A stretch of 64,000 nucleotides of DNA from CAZFOB01 sp964520325 (GCA_964520325.1 CAZFOB010000001.1:124001-188000), one strand, 5' to 3'; counted from the stretch's first letter, positions 15,036 to 23,364 are shown. Notes: generated by a model not told the origin, from the sequence alone. Program-made: numbers and translations.

Positions 15036-16531
15036 GCCGAGAGCAAGGGGGCGAGCTCGCAGACGTCGGAGAGGTCTTCGAGCGAATCGATAGCGGCCAG
15101 TGCTTCTTCGGCGCGCGCAGCGTCGCCGGAGAAGTTCGTCAGGAACTTCGCCCGGACGAGGTGCTCGGTCTGGTCCCACGGCCGGCCGGCGGCCCCGAGC
15201 GGAACGGCAACGGTCGACTCATAGGTCTTCCCCGCGGCTCGCATCGTCACCGACGATGGGAAAGCCATGACGTAGTTCTCGAACGTGACCCCGTCGAGGG
15301 ACGAGCCCGAAAGGACCGATGCAAGGGAGAACCCAGCCGCCTCGCCAGCCGCCTCGCCAGCCGCCTCGCCAGCCGCCTCGGTGGTTCGCGACGCCAACGC
15401 GTCCATCTCTTGATCGTGGTCGATCGTGACCTTTGCAGCGGCGGCTTCGATCGCACCTCGGTTCGCGTCGAGGTACTTGTGCGAGAGGAACTCCGGTGCG
15501 AGCTCGCCGGCCGCGATGATCAGGCCGATCGACAGCGCCACCGAGAAATTGATGGAGATGGGCTCGAGACGCTCCGCAGAACGGTACGTCCCGGAGAACG
15601 CCTCCATACCCGACGTGAACAGGCTCGCGCGCACGTGGATCTCGTCGACGTCATCCGTGCCCGGAAGGCGGCCATGGTCGGCCTCGAACTCGGCTCTGAT
15701 CTCGTTGAACGCATCCACCGCGGTGTCGATGTACGCGCAGCCGGGCACGGTCTTGTACGTCAGCGTGTCGCTGAGCCACGCCTCGCCGAAGCCGGACATC
15801 ATCCAGCCGAGGTTGCTCTCGCTGAACTTCCGCAGGAACCCCTGGCGATCTTCGAGGATCGACTGATTGCCCGTCCAGCCCCTGGCCGCGAGCTCGGCCG
15901 CCTTGCAGCCGTCCACCGTCGTCGACGACGGGATCAGGAGCTTGCTGTCCGGGCCCATGAACGCCGGCATCAGCGGGTACGGGGGCTGAGTGAATGCGAT
16001 GCCGATCGCGTTGCTCATGCGTGAGCTGTCGAGGCCGAGGAACCGTGATGCGATACACGCCGCTTCGAGGACGTGGATGTACGACCACATCTGTCCGTTG
16101 TGCGGACCGAAGAGCAACGATGCGCCGAGGCGTCCGCCGACCTCGTTTCCGACGGTGATCGCGGTCAGCACATCTTTACCGGATGCGCCTTCAAGCTCGC
16201 CGTACGCGAGCGACGCACACACCGCGGAGTGTCCCGTGTGTCCGGCGAACACGTAGTCGTCGAAATCGAAGGACACAGACGCGCACGCATTGGCGAAGAT
16301 GGCGTTGAGGTGCGGAAGCCTCTCTCCGGTGAGGTACACGGTCGCCTCTTCGCCGCTGCCCCACGATCGTGCGACGTCGAGGGCGGACAGCGCGCCTTCT
16401 GAGTGCCGCCCGGCGTGGATGGCACCGAGCACCGACATGATCTGTGCCTTCGTCTTTGCGTGAAGACGATCCGGGATGTCCTCGTAGCGCAGGGCCGACG
16501 CCCAGGTTGCGACGTCGGTCGTCGCGCCCAT
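15032..16531 (-). CDS. MmgE/PrpD family protein
   Basis: A 499-residue member of the family containing 2-methylcitrate dehydratase (PrpD), aconitate decarboxylase and MmgE. Family landmarks are FANACASVSFDFDDY, HTGHSAVCASLA, the GNEVGGRLG helix, and later IGIAFTQ and PSSTTVDGCKAAELAARG. The substrate is undecided; no methylcitrate-cycle genes are adjacent. An AGEA tetrapeptide is repeated near residues 385-398 by a 12-bp DNA tandem repeat (15334-15381). The ATG at 16531 overlaps the stop of the upstream LLM gene (TGATG), so the pair is translationally coupled. Confidence 0.82.
   Translation of the reverse strand: MGATTDVATWASALRYEDIPDRLHAKTKAQIMSVLGAIHAGRHSEGALSALDVARSWGSGEEATVYLTGERLPHLNAIFANACASVSFDFDDYVFAGHTGHSAVCASLAYGELEGASGKDVLTAITVGNEVGGRLGASLLFGPHNGQMWSYIHVLEAACIASRFLGLDSSRMSNAIGIAFTQPPYPLMPAFMGPDSKLLIPSSTTVDGCKAAELAARGWTGNQSILEDRQGFLRKFSESNLGWMMSGFGEAWLSDTLTYKTVPGCAYIDTAVDAFNEIRAEFEADHGRLPGTDDVDEIHVRASLFTSGMEAFSGTYRSAERLEPISINFSVALSIGLIIAAGELAPEFLSHKYLDANRGAIEAAAAKVTIDHDQEMDALASRTTEAAGEAAGEAAGEAAGFSLASVLSGSSLDGVTFENYVMAFPSSVTMRAAGKTYESTVAVPLGAAGRPWDQTEHLVRAKFLTNFSGDAARAEEALAAIDSLEDLSDVCELAPLLSA
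15334..15381 (-). repeat. 12-bp tandem repeat, four units, inside the MmgE/PrpD gene
   Basis: Four units of CAGCCGCCTCGC (last base of the fourth differs) read on the plus strand. The frame is kept and each unit adds Glu-Ala-Ala-Gly. Slippage could change copy number without breaking the gene. Confidence 0.9.
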
Positions 16532-17466
16532 CAGTTTCCGGCCATCCGCTCGACGATCGGCGCGAAAGCGTCGATCAATCCTTCGCCGAGCGTGTAGTAG
16601 GAGAGATGCCAGCGCTCGCGGCGAGCGACGAGATCGTCACAGATCTGCTCGACGGTACCGACGAACGCGTTCGGCACCTCGAGTGCTTCCTCGGCGGTGA
16701 GCCCGAACATCGGTGCGAAGTTCGCAGCTTGTGCGAGCCGGTCGTCGGTGACGATCCCGATGAAGACGAGCGAGTTGAACTCGATGTCGTCGAAGCGGCT
16801 CCCGGCCGCCTCGCGCACCCACACGAGCTTGCGATCGGCGCGTTGCGCCGTGCCGTCCTTACCGACCTCGACGTTGACCTCGCCGGCCGCCAGATTCGGG
16901 TTGATCCCGACGATGTCCGCTTCACGAGCCGCGATCGTGAGCATCCGTTTGCCGCCGGCTCCGATGAGGATCGGCGGATGCGGCTTCTGCACGGGCATGG
17001 GTTGTCCGTCGTAGTTGGTGACGGTGTAGTGCGTGCCCTCGAAGGAGAACGGTCCTTCGGAGAACGCGCCCTTGAGCACCTTGAGTCCTTCTTCGAACCG
17101 GTCAACGCGCACGGACGGCGGGTCGTACGGCATCCCCGACTGTTCGTAGTCGGTCTTCATCCACCCGGCTCCGATGCCGAGCTCGAGGCGTCCCTCGGTG
17201 AGAAGGTCGATCGTCGCAAGCTCTTTCGCGAGCACGACCGGGTGCTTGTAGTCGTTGTCCAGGACGAGCGTCCCGACGCGGAGGTCCGAGTTCTCCGCAA
17301 CGGTCATGAGCGCGGGAACCGGCCCGAGCTGGTCACCGAAATGGTCGGGCATCCCGACGGTGTCGAAGCCGAGATCAGCGGCCTTCTTGATCTTCTCGAG
17401 CCAGTCCTTGCGCGAGGTGGCACTCGCCATCTGGACGGCGAAACGGAACTTCCGTGGATGCGGCAC
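16531..17466 (-). CDS. LLM-class F420-dependent oxidoreductase (TIGR03621-like)
   Basis: A 311-residue TIM-barrel oxidoreductase of the luciferase-like superfamily, probably using coenzyme F420. It begins RKFRFAVQMASA, and has DTVGMPDHFGDQ, ELATIDLLTEGRLELGIGAGWM and a C-terminal FVGTVEQICDDLVARRERW. This pattern resembles the TIGR03621 group. Start GTG 17466 is chosen because GGAGG lies 6 nt upstream; the frame runs further but without family similarity. It is coupled to the MmgE/PrpD gene, suggesting a shared catabolic task. Substrate unknown. Confidence 0.82.
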   Translation of the reverse strand: MPHPRKFRFAVQMASATSRKDWLEKIKKAADLGFDTVGMPDHFGDQLGPVPALMTVAENSDLRVGTLVLDNDYKHPVVLAKELATIDLLTEGRLELGIGAGWMKTDYEQSGMPYDPPSVRVDRFEEGLKVLKGAFSEGPFSFEGTHYTVTNYDGQPMPVQKPHPPILIGAGGKRMLTIAAREADIVGINPNLAAGEVNVEVGKDGTAQRADRKLVWVREAAGSRFDDIEFNSLVFIGIVTDDRLAQAANFAPMFGLTAEEALEVPNAFVGTVEQICDDLVARRERWHLSYYTLGEGLIDAFAPIVERMAGN

Positions 17467-17531
17467 TCCGAGCCTCCCCTGTTGATCGAGTCCGGTCAGG
17501 CTAAGCGGAGGATGCGGCGGTCGCCCACTCG

Positions 17532-17537
17532 TACCAT
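17532..17537 (+). promoter_or_regulatory. -10 hexamer TACCAT
   Basis: TACCAT ends 5 nt before ATG 17543. No Shine-Dalgarno sequence is present. Confidence 0.35.
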
Positions 17538-17542
17538 GTGAT

Positions 17543-18076
17543 ATGACGAGAAAGCGTCGGCACGTCCTCGCAGCGATCGTGTTGGGTTTCTTCTCCCTGA
17601 CAGCATGCGGCCAGGGAGAAGGACGCCAGGTGGCATCGACCCTCGGGTCACCCGGCGCCTCGGGATCACCCACCGCCACGCCCGACGAGACGACCGCGCC
17701 GTCCGCGCGCGCCACTGTTGCTCCGGCACCGACGCCGCAGCCTTCGCCGGACGAAGCCGACGAGACAGACGGCCCGGCAGACTCGGGCATCAGAGGACAG
17801 GTCCTCGCCGGACCCACGTGTCCCGTCGAGCGCGCGGACGAGCCGTGTCCCGACCGTCCCGTCAAGGACGCGCACGTCGAGATCAAGAAACCCGGCTACC
17901 ACGGAAACTTCACAACGAACGGTCAAGGAAGGTTCGTCGCACATACGCCACCCGGCACCTACACGATCACCGTTGCTGCGGACGGGATGATGGGCGGCTG
18001 CGAGGAAGAGACGGCGCACGTCGTCGTGCACGAGTGGGAGAACGTCACGGTCTCCTGTGACACCGGGATCAGGTGA
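17543..18076 (+). CDS. Lipoprotein with carboxypeptidase-regulatory-like domain
   Basis: A 177-residue surface lipoprotein. A twin-basic signal peptide ends in the lipobox LTAC, with the lipidated cysteine at residue 22. A low-complexity Ser/Thr/Pro/Ala linker follows (about 30-75). The last 95 residues form a beta-sandwich of the carboxypeptidase regulatory type (IRGQVLAGPTCPV, VKDAHVEIKKPG, FTTNGQGRFVAHTPPGTYTITV), with several cysteines. Function unknown. Its TGA overlaps the next GTG (GTGA), coupling it to an MFS transporter. Confidence 0.8.
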   Translation: MTRKRRHVLAAIVLGFFSLTACGQGEGRQVASTLGSPGASGSPTATPDETTAPSARATVAPAPTPQPSPDEADETDGPADSGIRGQVLAGPTCPVERADEPCPDRPVKDAHVEIKKPGYHGNFTTNGQGRFVAHTPPGTYTITVAADGMMGGCEEETAHVVVHEWENVTVSCDTGIR

Positions 18077-19263
18077 AGCAAACGCGCGAGAAGCTGCCCC
18101 CCGTCGTCGTCCGGCTCGGGTGGGTCAGCTTCTTCACCGACGCCGCGAGCGAGATGCTCTACCCGATCATCCCGCTCTTCCTCACCGTCACGTTGGGCGC
18201 CCCGGTGGCTGTGGTCGGTGTGGTCGAGGGGATCGCGGACGGCATCTCGACGGGACTTCGCGCCGTGTCGGGATGGATGTCGGACCGGTACCGCCGCAAC
18301 AAGCTCCAGGTCATCATCGGCTACGGCGTCGCGGCGCTATCGAAACCGTTGATCGCGCTCGCCCCGGCATGGGGCTTCGTCGCCGGACTTCGCGCCGTCG
18401 ACCGGATCGGCAAGGCGATCCGCAACGCGCCACGCGACGTGATGATCGCGGACGCGGCCTCACCGCAGATGCGCGGTCGCGCGTTCGGATTCCATCGAGC
18501 CATGGACACCGCCGGTGCGGTACTCGGCCCCCTGATCGCGATCGCTTTCCTGCTGGCGTTCGGCGTCGAGCGATTGCGTCCCCTGTTCCTCGTCGCACTT
18601 GTTCCGGGCCTCGCGAGCCTGGCGCTGCTGAGCCGGCTACCGGAGTCGAAGCGACCAGCGGGTGCGAAGTGGGAGCCGAAACCTCTGCCGTGGCGCGGCG
18701 GTTACGGCAAGTTCGTCGCAGTGACGATGCTCTTCGGGTTCGGTAATTCATCCGACGCGTTCCTCTTGCTTCGCGCAAAGAACCTGGGCTTAGGCGTCAT
18801 CGCCGTGATCGCCGCATACGCGTTCTACAACGTGGTCTATGCCGCTTTGAGCTATCCCGCCGGAGCGCTCTCTGACCGTCGCAGTCGCGTCGGGATCTAC
18901 GGCGTCGGACTCGTCGTGTTCGCCGTGGTCTACACGGGCTTCGGCTTGGTCACCTCACCGGCGTTTTTGTGGCCACTGTTCGTCGTCTACGGCGCGTACA
19001 TGGCGCTCACCGACGGCATCAGCCGGGCGATCGTGGTGGATCTCGTCCCGGAGGACGTACGCGGTAAAGCGCTCGGGGTGTGGCAAGCGCTGTACGGAGC
19101 GTCCGTCCTCGTCGCCGGCATCACGGCGGGACTGTTGTGGGACCGCGTCTCGCCGCGCGCGCCGTTCTTCGTCGGCGGAGCATCGGCAGGACTCGCCGCG
19201 CTCCTCCTCGTTACGGGGCGGCCGGGCTCCCGTACACGTACACCTGTTGCGGCTGGATCGTGA
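18073..19263 (+). CDS. MFS transporter
   Basis: A 396-residue major facilitator with about 12 hydrophobic helices. The loop-2/3 signature SGWMSDRYRRNK and the repeated SYPAGALSDRRSR mark the two halves. DRIGKAIRNAPRDVMIADA after helix 4 is typical of a subgroup of putative multidrug or sugar exporters. The substrate is unknown. GTG 18073 overlaps the lipoprotein stop. The last 53 bp overlap the convergent PPOX gene. Confidence 0.85.
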   Translation: MKQTREKLPPVVVRLGWVSFFTDAASEMLYPIIPLFLTVTLGAPVAVVGVVEGIADGISTGLRAVSGWMSDRYRRNKLQVIIGYGVAALSKPLIALAPAWGFVAGLRAVDRIGKAIRNAPRDVMIADAASPQMRGRAFGFHRAMDTAGAVLGPLIAIAFLLAFGVERLRPLFLVALVPGLASLALLSRLPESKRPAGAKWEPKPLPWRGGYGKFVAVTMLFGFGNSSDAFLLLRAKNLGLGVIAVIAAYAFYNVVYAALSYPAGALSDRRSRVGIYGVGLVVFAVVYTGFGLVTSPAFLWPLFVVYGAYMALTDGISRAIVVDLVPEDVRGKALGVWQALYGASVLVAGITAGLLWDRVSPRAPFFVGGASAGLAALLLVTGRPGSRTRTPVAAGS

Positions 19264-19612
19264 CGGCGACTCGTACTTCGCTTGGGTGCTCGAACGGATA
19301 GCGATCGAGACCCATGTACTTCTGTGCCAGCCGGTCGTTGAGGCCGGCTGCACCATCGGTCGTGATGCCGACGACGCGGCCTCGCACCGTGACGTAGTGG
19401 TACGGGTTGGTTTCCTCGTGCGCAGCGAGTGAGACGCGCGGATCGCGACGCATATTGTTCGTCTTCACGCGCCCCTCTTGGGTGTTGAGGAAGATGAGTC
19501 CGTCGCGCACCTCGACCCACAACGGTGTCACCTGAGGCGACCCGTCCGGCATCAGCGTCGACAGATAGACCAGATTCGGCTGCTCGAGCAGCGCAAGCCG
19601 GGGGTCGCTCAA
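19211..19612 (-). CDS. PPOX-class F420-dependent oxidoreductase
   Basis: A 133-residue split-barrel flavin/deazaflavin protein similar to the Rv1155 type. Motifs: LVYLSTLMPDGSPQVTPLWV, LIFLNTQEGRVKTNNMRRDPRVSL and YVTVRGRVVGI. It probably reduces an unknown substrate with F420H2. Start TTG 19612, with AGGA 6 nt upstream, lies 7 bp after the MoeZ stop, so the two are cotranscribed. Its 3' end overlaps the convergent MFS gene by 53 bp. Confidence 0.8.
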   Translation of the reverse strand: MSDPRLALLEQPNLVYLSTLMPDGSPQVTPLWVEVRDGLIFLNTQEGRVKTNNMRRDPRVSLAAHEETNPYHYVTVRGRVVGITTDGAAGLNDRLAQKYMGLDRYPFEHPSEVRVAVTIQPQQVYVYGSPAAP

Positions 19613-19619
19613 GCCGGTC

Positions 19620-20816
19620 CTAGTAGACGGGTATCGACGGATCGACCTCTTGGGCGTACGCGTTGAGCCCGCCGGTGAGGTTCTTGACCTTCTTGAATCC
19701 GATCGACTGTAGGAACTGTGTCGCCTGCGCGCTCCGCGCTCCTGTACGGCACACAACGACGATGTCGTCCGCCGACGAGAGCTGGTGCACACGAGCGGCG
19801 ATCTCGTTCATCGGAATCGTCACGTGTCCCCAGGGCAGCGTCGAGATGTCGAGCTCGAAGGGCTCACGGACGTCAACAAGCACCGGTTTGTCGTCGCCTT
19901 TCATCACTCGCGCCAGCTCTTCCGGCGTGATGGAGGGCACCTGACCCTGAAGGGTGTTGTCGTCCTCACCGCGCGTCAGTCCACAGAACTCCACGTAGTC
20001 GATGAGCTCGGTGACAGTCGGGTTCTCGCCGCAGATCGGGCAGTTCGGGTCCTTGCGCACCTTGATCGTCCGCAGGTCCATCTCCAGCGCGTCGTAGATC
20101 TTGAGACGTCCGATCAGCGGGTTGCCTTGGCCGATGAGCAGCTTGACGGCTTCTGTCGCCTGGATCGAACCGATCGTCGCGCACAGCACGCCGAGCACTC
20201 CGCCCTCGGCGCACGACGGAACCATGCCCGGCGGCGGTGGCTCCGGATACAAGCAGCGGTAGCACGGACCCTGGTCGGCCCAGAAGACCGATGCCTGGCC
20301 CTCGAAGCGGAAGATCGACCCCCAGACGTACGGCTTGTGGAGCAGGACGCACGCGTCGTTGACGAGATAGCGCGTCGGGAAGTTGTCGGTGCCGTCCACG
20401 ATGAGGTCGTAGTCCTTGATGATGTCGAGCGCGTTGGAAGAATCGAGCCGCGTCTCGTGAAGGATCACCTTCACGTTGGGATTGATCTCGGCGATCGAGT
20501 CCCTGGCGGACTGCGCCTTGGAACGTCCGACGTCGGACTGGCCGTGGATGATCTGGCGCTGGAGGTTGGTCTCATCGACGATGTCGAACTCGACGATGCC
20601 GAGCGTTCCGACCCCGGCGGCGGCCAGATACATGGCGACCGGGGAGCCGAGCCCACCGGCCCCGATGCACAGGACCTTGGCGGCCTTGAGCCTGGTCTGG
20701 CCGTCCATGGCGACCTCGGGCATGATCAGATGCCTCGAGTACCGACGCACCTCGTCAAGATCGAGGTCTTCCCGGTGATCGATGAGCGGCGGGAGTCCCC
20801 CGTATCCGTTACTCAT
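19620..20816 (-). CDS. moeZ: Adenylyltransferase/sulfurtransferase MoeZ (ThiF-MoeB plus rhodanese)
   Basis: Adenylates the C-terminal glycine of ubiquitin-like sulphur carriers (molybdopterin synthase MoaD, CysO and similar) and then thiocarboxylates them. The 398-residue protein has an E1-type domain (IGAGGLGSPVAMYLAAAG, DGTDNFPTRYLVND, zinc cysteines in CYRCLYP and CPICG). A C-terminal rhodanese domain follows with active-site cysteine in VVCRTGARSAQ. This fused form is typical of actinobacteria. GAGGAG upstream supports ATG 20816. No carrier-protein gene is nearby. Confidence 0.92.
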   Translation of the reverse strand: MSNGYGGLPPLIDHREDLDLDEVRRYSRHLIMPEVAMDGQTRLKAAKVLCIGAGGLGSPVAMYLAAAGVGTLGIVEFDIVDETNLQRQIIHGQSDVGRSKAQSARDSIAEINPNVKVILHETRLDSSNALDIIKDYDLIVDGTDNFPTRYLVNDACVLLHKPYVWGSIFRFEGQASVFWADQGPCYRCLYPEPPPPGMVPSCAEGGVLGVLCATIGSIQATEAVKLLIGQGNPLIGRLKIYDALEMDLRTIKVRKDPNCPICGENPTVTELIDYVEFCGLTRGEDDNTLQGQVPSITPEELARVMKGDDKPVLVDVREPFELDISTLPWGHVTIPMNEIAARVHQLSSADDIVVVCRTGARSAQATQFLQSIGFKKVKNLTGGLNAYAQEVDPSIPVY

Positions 20817-20882
20817 GCCATCTCCTCATCGATCGATGCCCAACGGGCATCAGAGGGAGCACCCCGGGCGGGGTCGTGATCC

Positions 20883-20951
20883 CGGAATGAGAACCGATGC
20901 GGACGACGAGTCATTCCGCCGGCCTAGCGTAACGCAGCCACCGTAACGCAG
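20883..20951 (-). promoter_or_regulatory. moeZ leader: inverted repeat, -10 and direct repeat
   Basis: In minus-strand reading, two copies of CTGCGTTACG (20942-20951 and 20928-20937, 14-bp period) lead into a possible -10 TACGCT (20926-20931). The leader then contains CGGAATGA...TCATTCCG (20883-20890 with 20911-20918), an 8-bp inverted repeat. No regulator can be named. Confidence 0.35.
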
Positions 20952-20958
20952 AGGGTTG

Positions 20959-21933
20959 TTAGCGCCGACGCCGGGGCGCCGGACGGCGGGATCCGCGCTT
21001 GACCGGCTTCGACTTGCGCGCCGGCGCGCGTTTGGCCTTCGCGCTCTTAGGCGCGCTCTTGGGCGCTTTGGACTTCGGCGCTTTGGACTTCGGACGTCGC
21101 GCCGGCGCGCGGCGCTTGGCCGGACGGCGATGCGGCTTGGAGGCCTCTGAGACCCCAGGCACCGCCTCTTCGCCGTCGCCATCGCCGCCCTCGTGCCGCT
21201 CCGGCTCGTCGACCGGCTCAGGCGTCCACCAGCCGAGCTCGCTGGCCAGGCGGTTGCGCGCGGTGATCTGACGCGATCCTTTCCGAAACTCCCACTCCGC
21301 CGAGCGGCGCTTGCCCCGGTGCGTGTACCGGATCCAAATGCGCCAGACGCCAGACCTGGTCGCTTTCGCGTCCCAGACATCGTCCAGACCGTCCACGCCG
21401 CGCTCTTCGAGGTTGCGGGCAACCGCGTCCCCGAGCTGTAGCCCGGAGGTACCGAGTCGGGGCCGAAGCATGTACGCCCGCTGCGCGAGCCGGACGACAC
21501 CGAGGCGCTCGGTGATCACCGGCTCGGCCAGGCGCTCGACCCATGCGAGCTCGGTCTTGGCCGCCGCCATGACGGTCTTGATGCTCTTGCCCTCACGCAG
21601 CATCTGCTGGATCTCGCTCGCGGGCAGACCGCTGCGCGCCACGGAGCGTCCGACCGGCGGTAAGGAACGCGATCTCGGCGCGGCGGGAAGGCCCTTGAGG
21701 TCGACGACCTTCCCGCCGTACGGAGATCGGCGGCCTTTGCCCCCCGATCGCCCCTCGTTGCTGCCTTCAACCTGGCCTCCGCGCTCTTCGCGGGCATGGT
21801 GCAGTTTGTCGACCGCGGCAAGGAAGCCCTCATCGATCGGCACCCAGAAGCTTCCCGACTTGCCGGCTCTGCGCTGGCTGAAGACGACCCCTTTGAGGTC
21901 ATGAGTGAAACCGAGGAGATAGAGACGAACCAT
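20959..21933 (-). CDS. sepH: Septation protein SepH
   Basis: An actinobacterial cell-division protein that binds FtsZ and stimulates its assembly. The 324-residue product has the DUF3071/SepH N-terminal region (about 1-215). This includes a FSQRRAGKSGSFWVPIDE strand region, the helix-turn-helix LPASEIQQMLREGKSIKTV, and the ERGVDGLDDVWDAKATRSGVW / RSAEWEF segment. The tail, about residues 255-324, is a Lys/Arg/Ala/Pro-rich low-complexity region. Start ATG 21933 is supported by alignment; the ribosome binding site is weak. A TATGCT at about 21966 may give it its own promoter, but it may also be read from the LexA-box promoter of the gene upstream. Confidence 0.85.
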   Translation of the reverse strand: MVRLYLLGFTHDLKGVVFSQRRAGKSGSFWVPIDEGFLAAVDKLHHAREERGGQVEGSNEGRSGGKGRRSPYGGKVVDLKGLPAAPRSRSLPPVGRSVARSGLPASEIQQMLREGKSIKTVMAAAKTELAWVERLAEPVITERLGVVRLAQRAYMLRPRLGTSGLQLGDAVARNLEERGVDGLDDVWDAKATRSGVWRIWIRYTHRGKRRSAEWEFRKGSRQITARNRLASELGWWTPEPVDEPERHEGGDGDGEEAVPGVSEASKPHRRPAKRRAPARRPKSKAPKSKAPKSAPKSAKAKRAPARKSKPVKRGSRRPAPRRRR

Positions 21934-22011
21934 GGGGCACCCACCTCAGGCGACCTTGCGCCGCAAAGCATATCGGCGCCCCCAAGGGGCGACAATGAAC
22001 TCCGGCGCAGG

Positions 22012-22221
22012 TCAGGCGCTGTGGCGATGGCCCTCGCGTCGCCGGCGCATCCGTATCTCAGGCACAAGACCCGCGCGCGCGAGCTCACGCAGCGCGCGTT
22101 CCTCGTCGGCGTCCACTACGAGTGCGCCGCGCTTGGGGTCCGGGGTCACGACAACGCTGACGATGCAATCGTTGCAGTGGCTCGAGTGCTGCATCGCGCA
22201 GGTATCGCACGAGATCAGCAT
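22012..22221 (-). CDS. Small Cys-rich (putative zinc) protein under a LexA-type box
   Basis: A 69-residue protein with CDTCAMQHSSHCNDC at residues 5-19, a double CXXC arrangement that could hold one zinc. A short beta segment follows, then a basic C-terminus (RMRRRREGHRH). I know similar small CXXC-MQ proteins from actinobacterial genomes, but none with an assigned function. It starts 31 bp downstream of a near-consensus LexA box and ends 78 bp before sepH, so damage-induced expression and an effect on division are plausible inferences. Confidence 0.65.
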   Translation of the reverse strand: MLISCDTCAMQHSSHCNDCIVSVVVTPDPKRGALVVDADEERALRELARAGLVPEIRMRRRREGHRHSA

Positions 22222-22252
22222 TCCTCACTCACCTCGGGCCTCCTTCCTTAAT

Positions 22253-22266
22253 CGAACGTCTGTTCG
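22253..22266. promoter_or_regulatory. LexA-type SOS box CGAACGTCTGTTCG
   Basis: Matches the actinobacterial/Bacillus LexA consensus GAACN4GTTC with flanking C and G. On the minus strand a -10 TATCAT (22268-22273) sits immediately upstream, so the box would cover the transcription start of the 22012-22221 gene. No lexA gene lies in the window. Confidence 0.7.
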
Positions 22267-22299
22267 TATGATAGGCGGGCCCACCGACACACTCGTGAC

Positions 22300-22566
22300 C
22301 TATGGGCCGGAGGTCCCCTCCGGGACGGGGCCTTTCTCCTGGACGGCCGGCACCTCTTCGACGCCGCCCGAGGAGTTGCACCACCGGCATCGCACCTCTT
22401 CGATCTGAGAGGAGAGAACCTCTTCCTCGTCAACCGAGAGCAGCCCGCCGATCGTGTAGTGGTAGAACGATCGCGTTCGCTTCGATTCGATGACGTCGAA
22501 ACGCGTCAGGTTGCCGCAGAGCGTGCAGCGATATCTGATCGGATCCTTCATCCATCTGGCATCCAT
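22300..22566 (-). CDS. Small zinc-ribbon protein
   Basis: Up to 88 residues. CTLCGN near the start and CRWCNSSG about 45 residues later form a zinc-ribbon pair of CXXC knuckles, separated by a beta-rich stretch (TRFDVIESKRTRSFYHYTIGG). The tail is Pro/Glu-rich. Function unknown; such proteins often bind nucleic acid or other proteins. ATG 22566 or 22551 are both possible, neither with a clear ribosome binding site. It lies 11 bp after the DsbA-like gene and is probably cotranscribed with it. Confidence 0.55.
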   Translation of the reverse strand: MDARWMKDPIRYRCTLCGNLTRFDVIESKRTRSFYHYTIGGLLSVDEEEVLSSQIEEVRCRWCNSSGGVEEVPAVQEKGPVPEGTSGP

Positions 22567-22577
22567 CTGTGCGGGCG

Positions 22578-23186
22578 CTAGGAGAACGAAGGCCGCTTGA
22601 TCTCGTGGATCGTCGGGTTGCCGGCGGCGGCCTTCACGTCTGTGTAGATCTGCACCGCGCGGTCGCCTTCGGTGATCTCCATCAGGCGGACGAATACGGG
22701 AGCCGCACCGGGGAAGACGAACGTCGGCACGCCGAAGATCTTCAACTCGGCCGCTTCCTCGTGGTCCGCCCGTGCCGCGTCGAGCCACTTGGGGTCGTCG
22801 GTGAGGTCCTTGACGATCGCATCGCCGTCAAGAGCGACCGCGCTGAGGATCTTTGCGGTCACCGCTGGCTGGCCGATCTTCTCCTTCTCGACGTGGCGTG
22901 CGTCGAACATCGCTTTCTGGAACGCCGCGAATGACTCGGGGGCCTGCGTCTGCACCCACTTGGCCGCCGCCGCCGGGATGAGCCCTCGACGCTCGGTGGC
23001 CGTCGCCCACAGCTCATCGGCCGATGCGTCCTCGGGCAGGTTGATCTGCTCGAGGATGAACGTCTTGAACTCGAGCTCGAGGCCGAGCTTGCCGAGCTGG
23101 TCGACGTTGCGGATCCAATGCGCTCCGATCCGCGCCCATGGACACAGGAAGTCTACCCACACCTTGAGCGTTGCGTTGTCGGTCAT
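22578..23186 (-). CDS. DsbA-family (FrnE-like) thioredoxin-fold protein
   Basis: A 202-residue thioredoxin-fold protein with a helical insert, similar to the FrnE/2-hydroxychromene-2-carboxylate isomerase group. The active-site region is DFLCPWAR, so the usual CXXC is reduced to a single cysteine (CPWA). This argues against a simple disulphide oxidase and for a glutathione- or mycothiol-linked isomerase or reductase. IFGVPTFVFPG carries the cis-proline loop. There is no signal peptide, so it acts in the cytoplasm. GGAGG before ATG 23186 sets the start. Confidence 0.75.
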   Translation of the reverse strand: MTDNATLKVWVDFLCPWARIGAHWIRNVDQLGKLGLELEFKTFILEQINLPEDASADELWATATERRGLIPAAAAKWVQTQAPESFAAFQKAMFDARHVEKEKIGQPAVTAKILSAVALDGDAIVKDLTDDPKWLDAARADHEEAAELKIFGVPTFVFPGAAPVFVRLMEITEGDRAVQIYTDVKAAAGNPTIHEIKRPSFS

Positions 23187-23314
23187 CTCGAACCACCTCC
23201 TCGGCAACGTTAGCACCGTCGGACTTAGGCTCGGTTCCATGGACATCCGCTCGCGGAGCAACGCCAGCTTCGGGGTGTGCCCGGCGCCTGGAACCTCTAC
23301 GCAGTCATCGTCTA

Positions 23315-23326
23315 GAACGTACGTTC
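23315..23326. promoter_or_regulatory. LexA-type SOS box GAACGTACGTTC
   Basis: A perfect palindrome (AGAACGTACGTTCT when extended by one base each side) fitting GAACN4GTTC. It ends 23 bp before the -10 hexamer TAGCCT (23350-23355), in the -35 position of the exonuclease/GIY-YIG gene. Confidence 0.75.
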
Positions 23327-23349
23327 TTGTTCTTGTCGGCGCCTTCGCC

Positions 23350-23355
23350 TAGCCT
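23350..23355 (+). promoter_or_regulatory. -10 hexamer TAGCCT
   Basis: Lies 9 nt before GTG 23365 and 23 bp after the SOS box. There is no ribosome binding site in the short gap, so the mRNA is probably leaderless or nearly so. Confidence 0.5.
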
Positions 23356-23364
23356 TCGGGCACA

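Noticed and set aside
15334..15381. CRISPR-like array
   Set aside because: Units are 12 bp without spacers and encode protein in frame.
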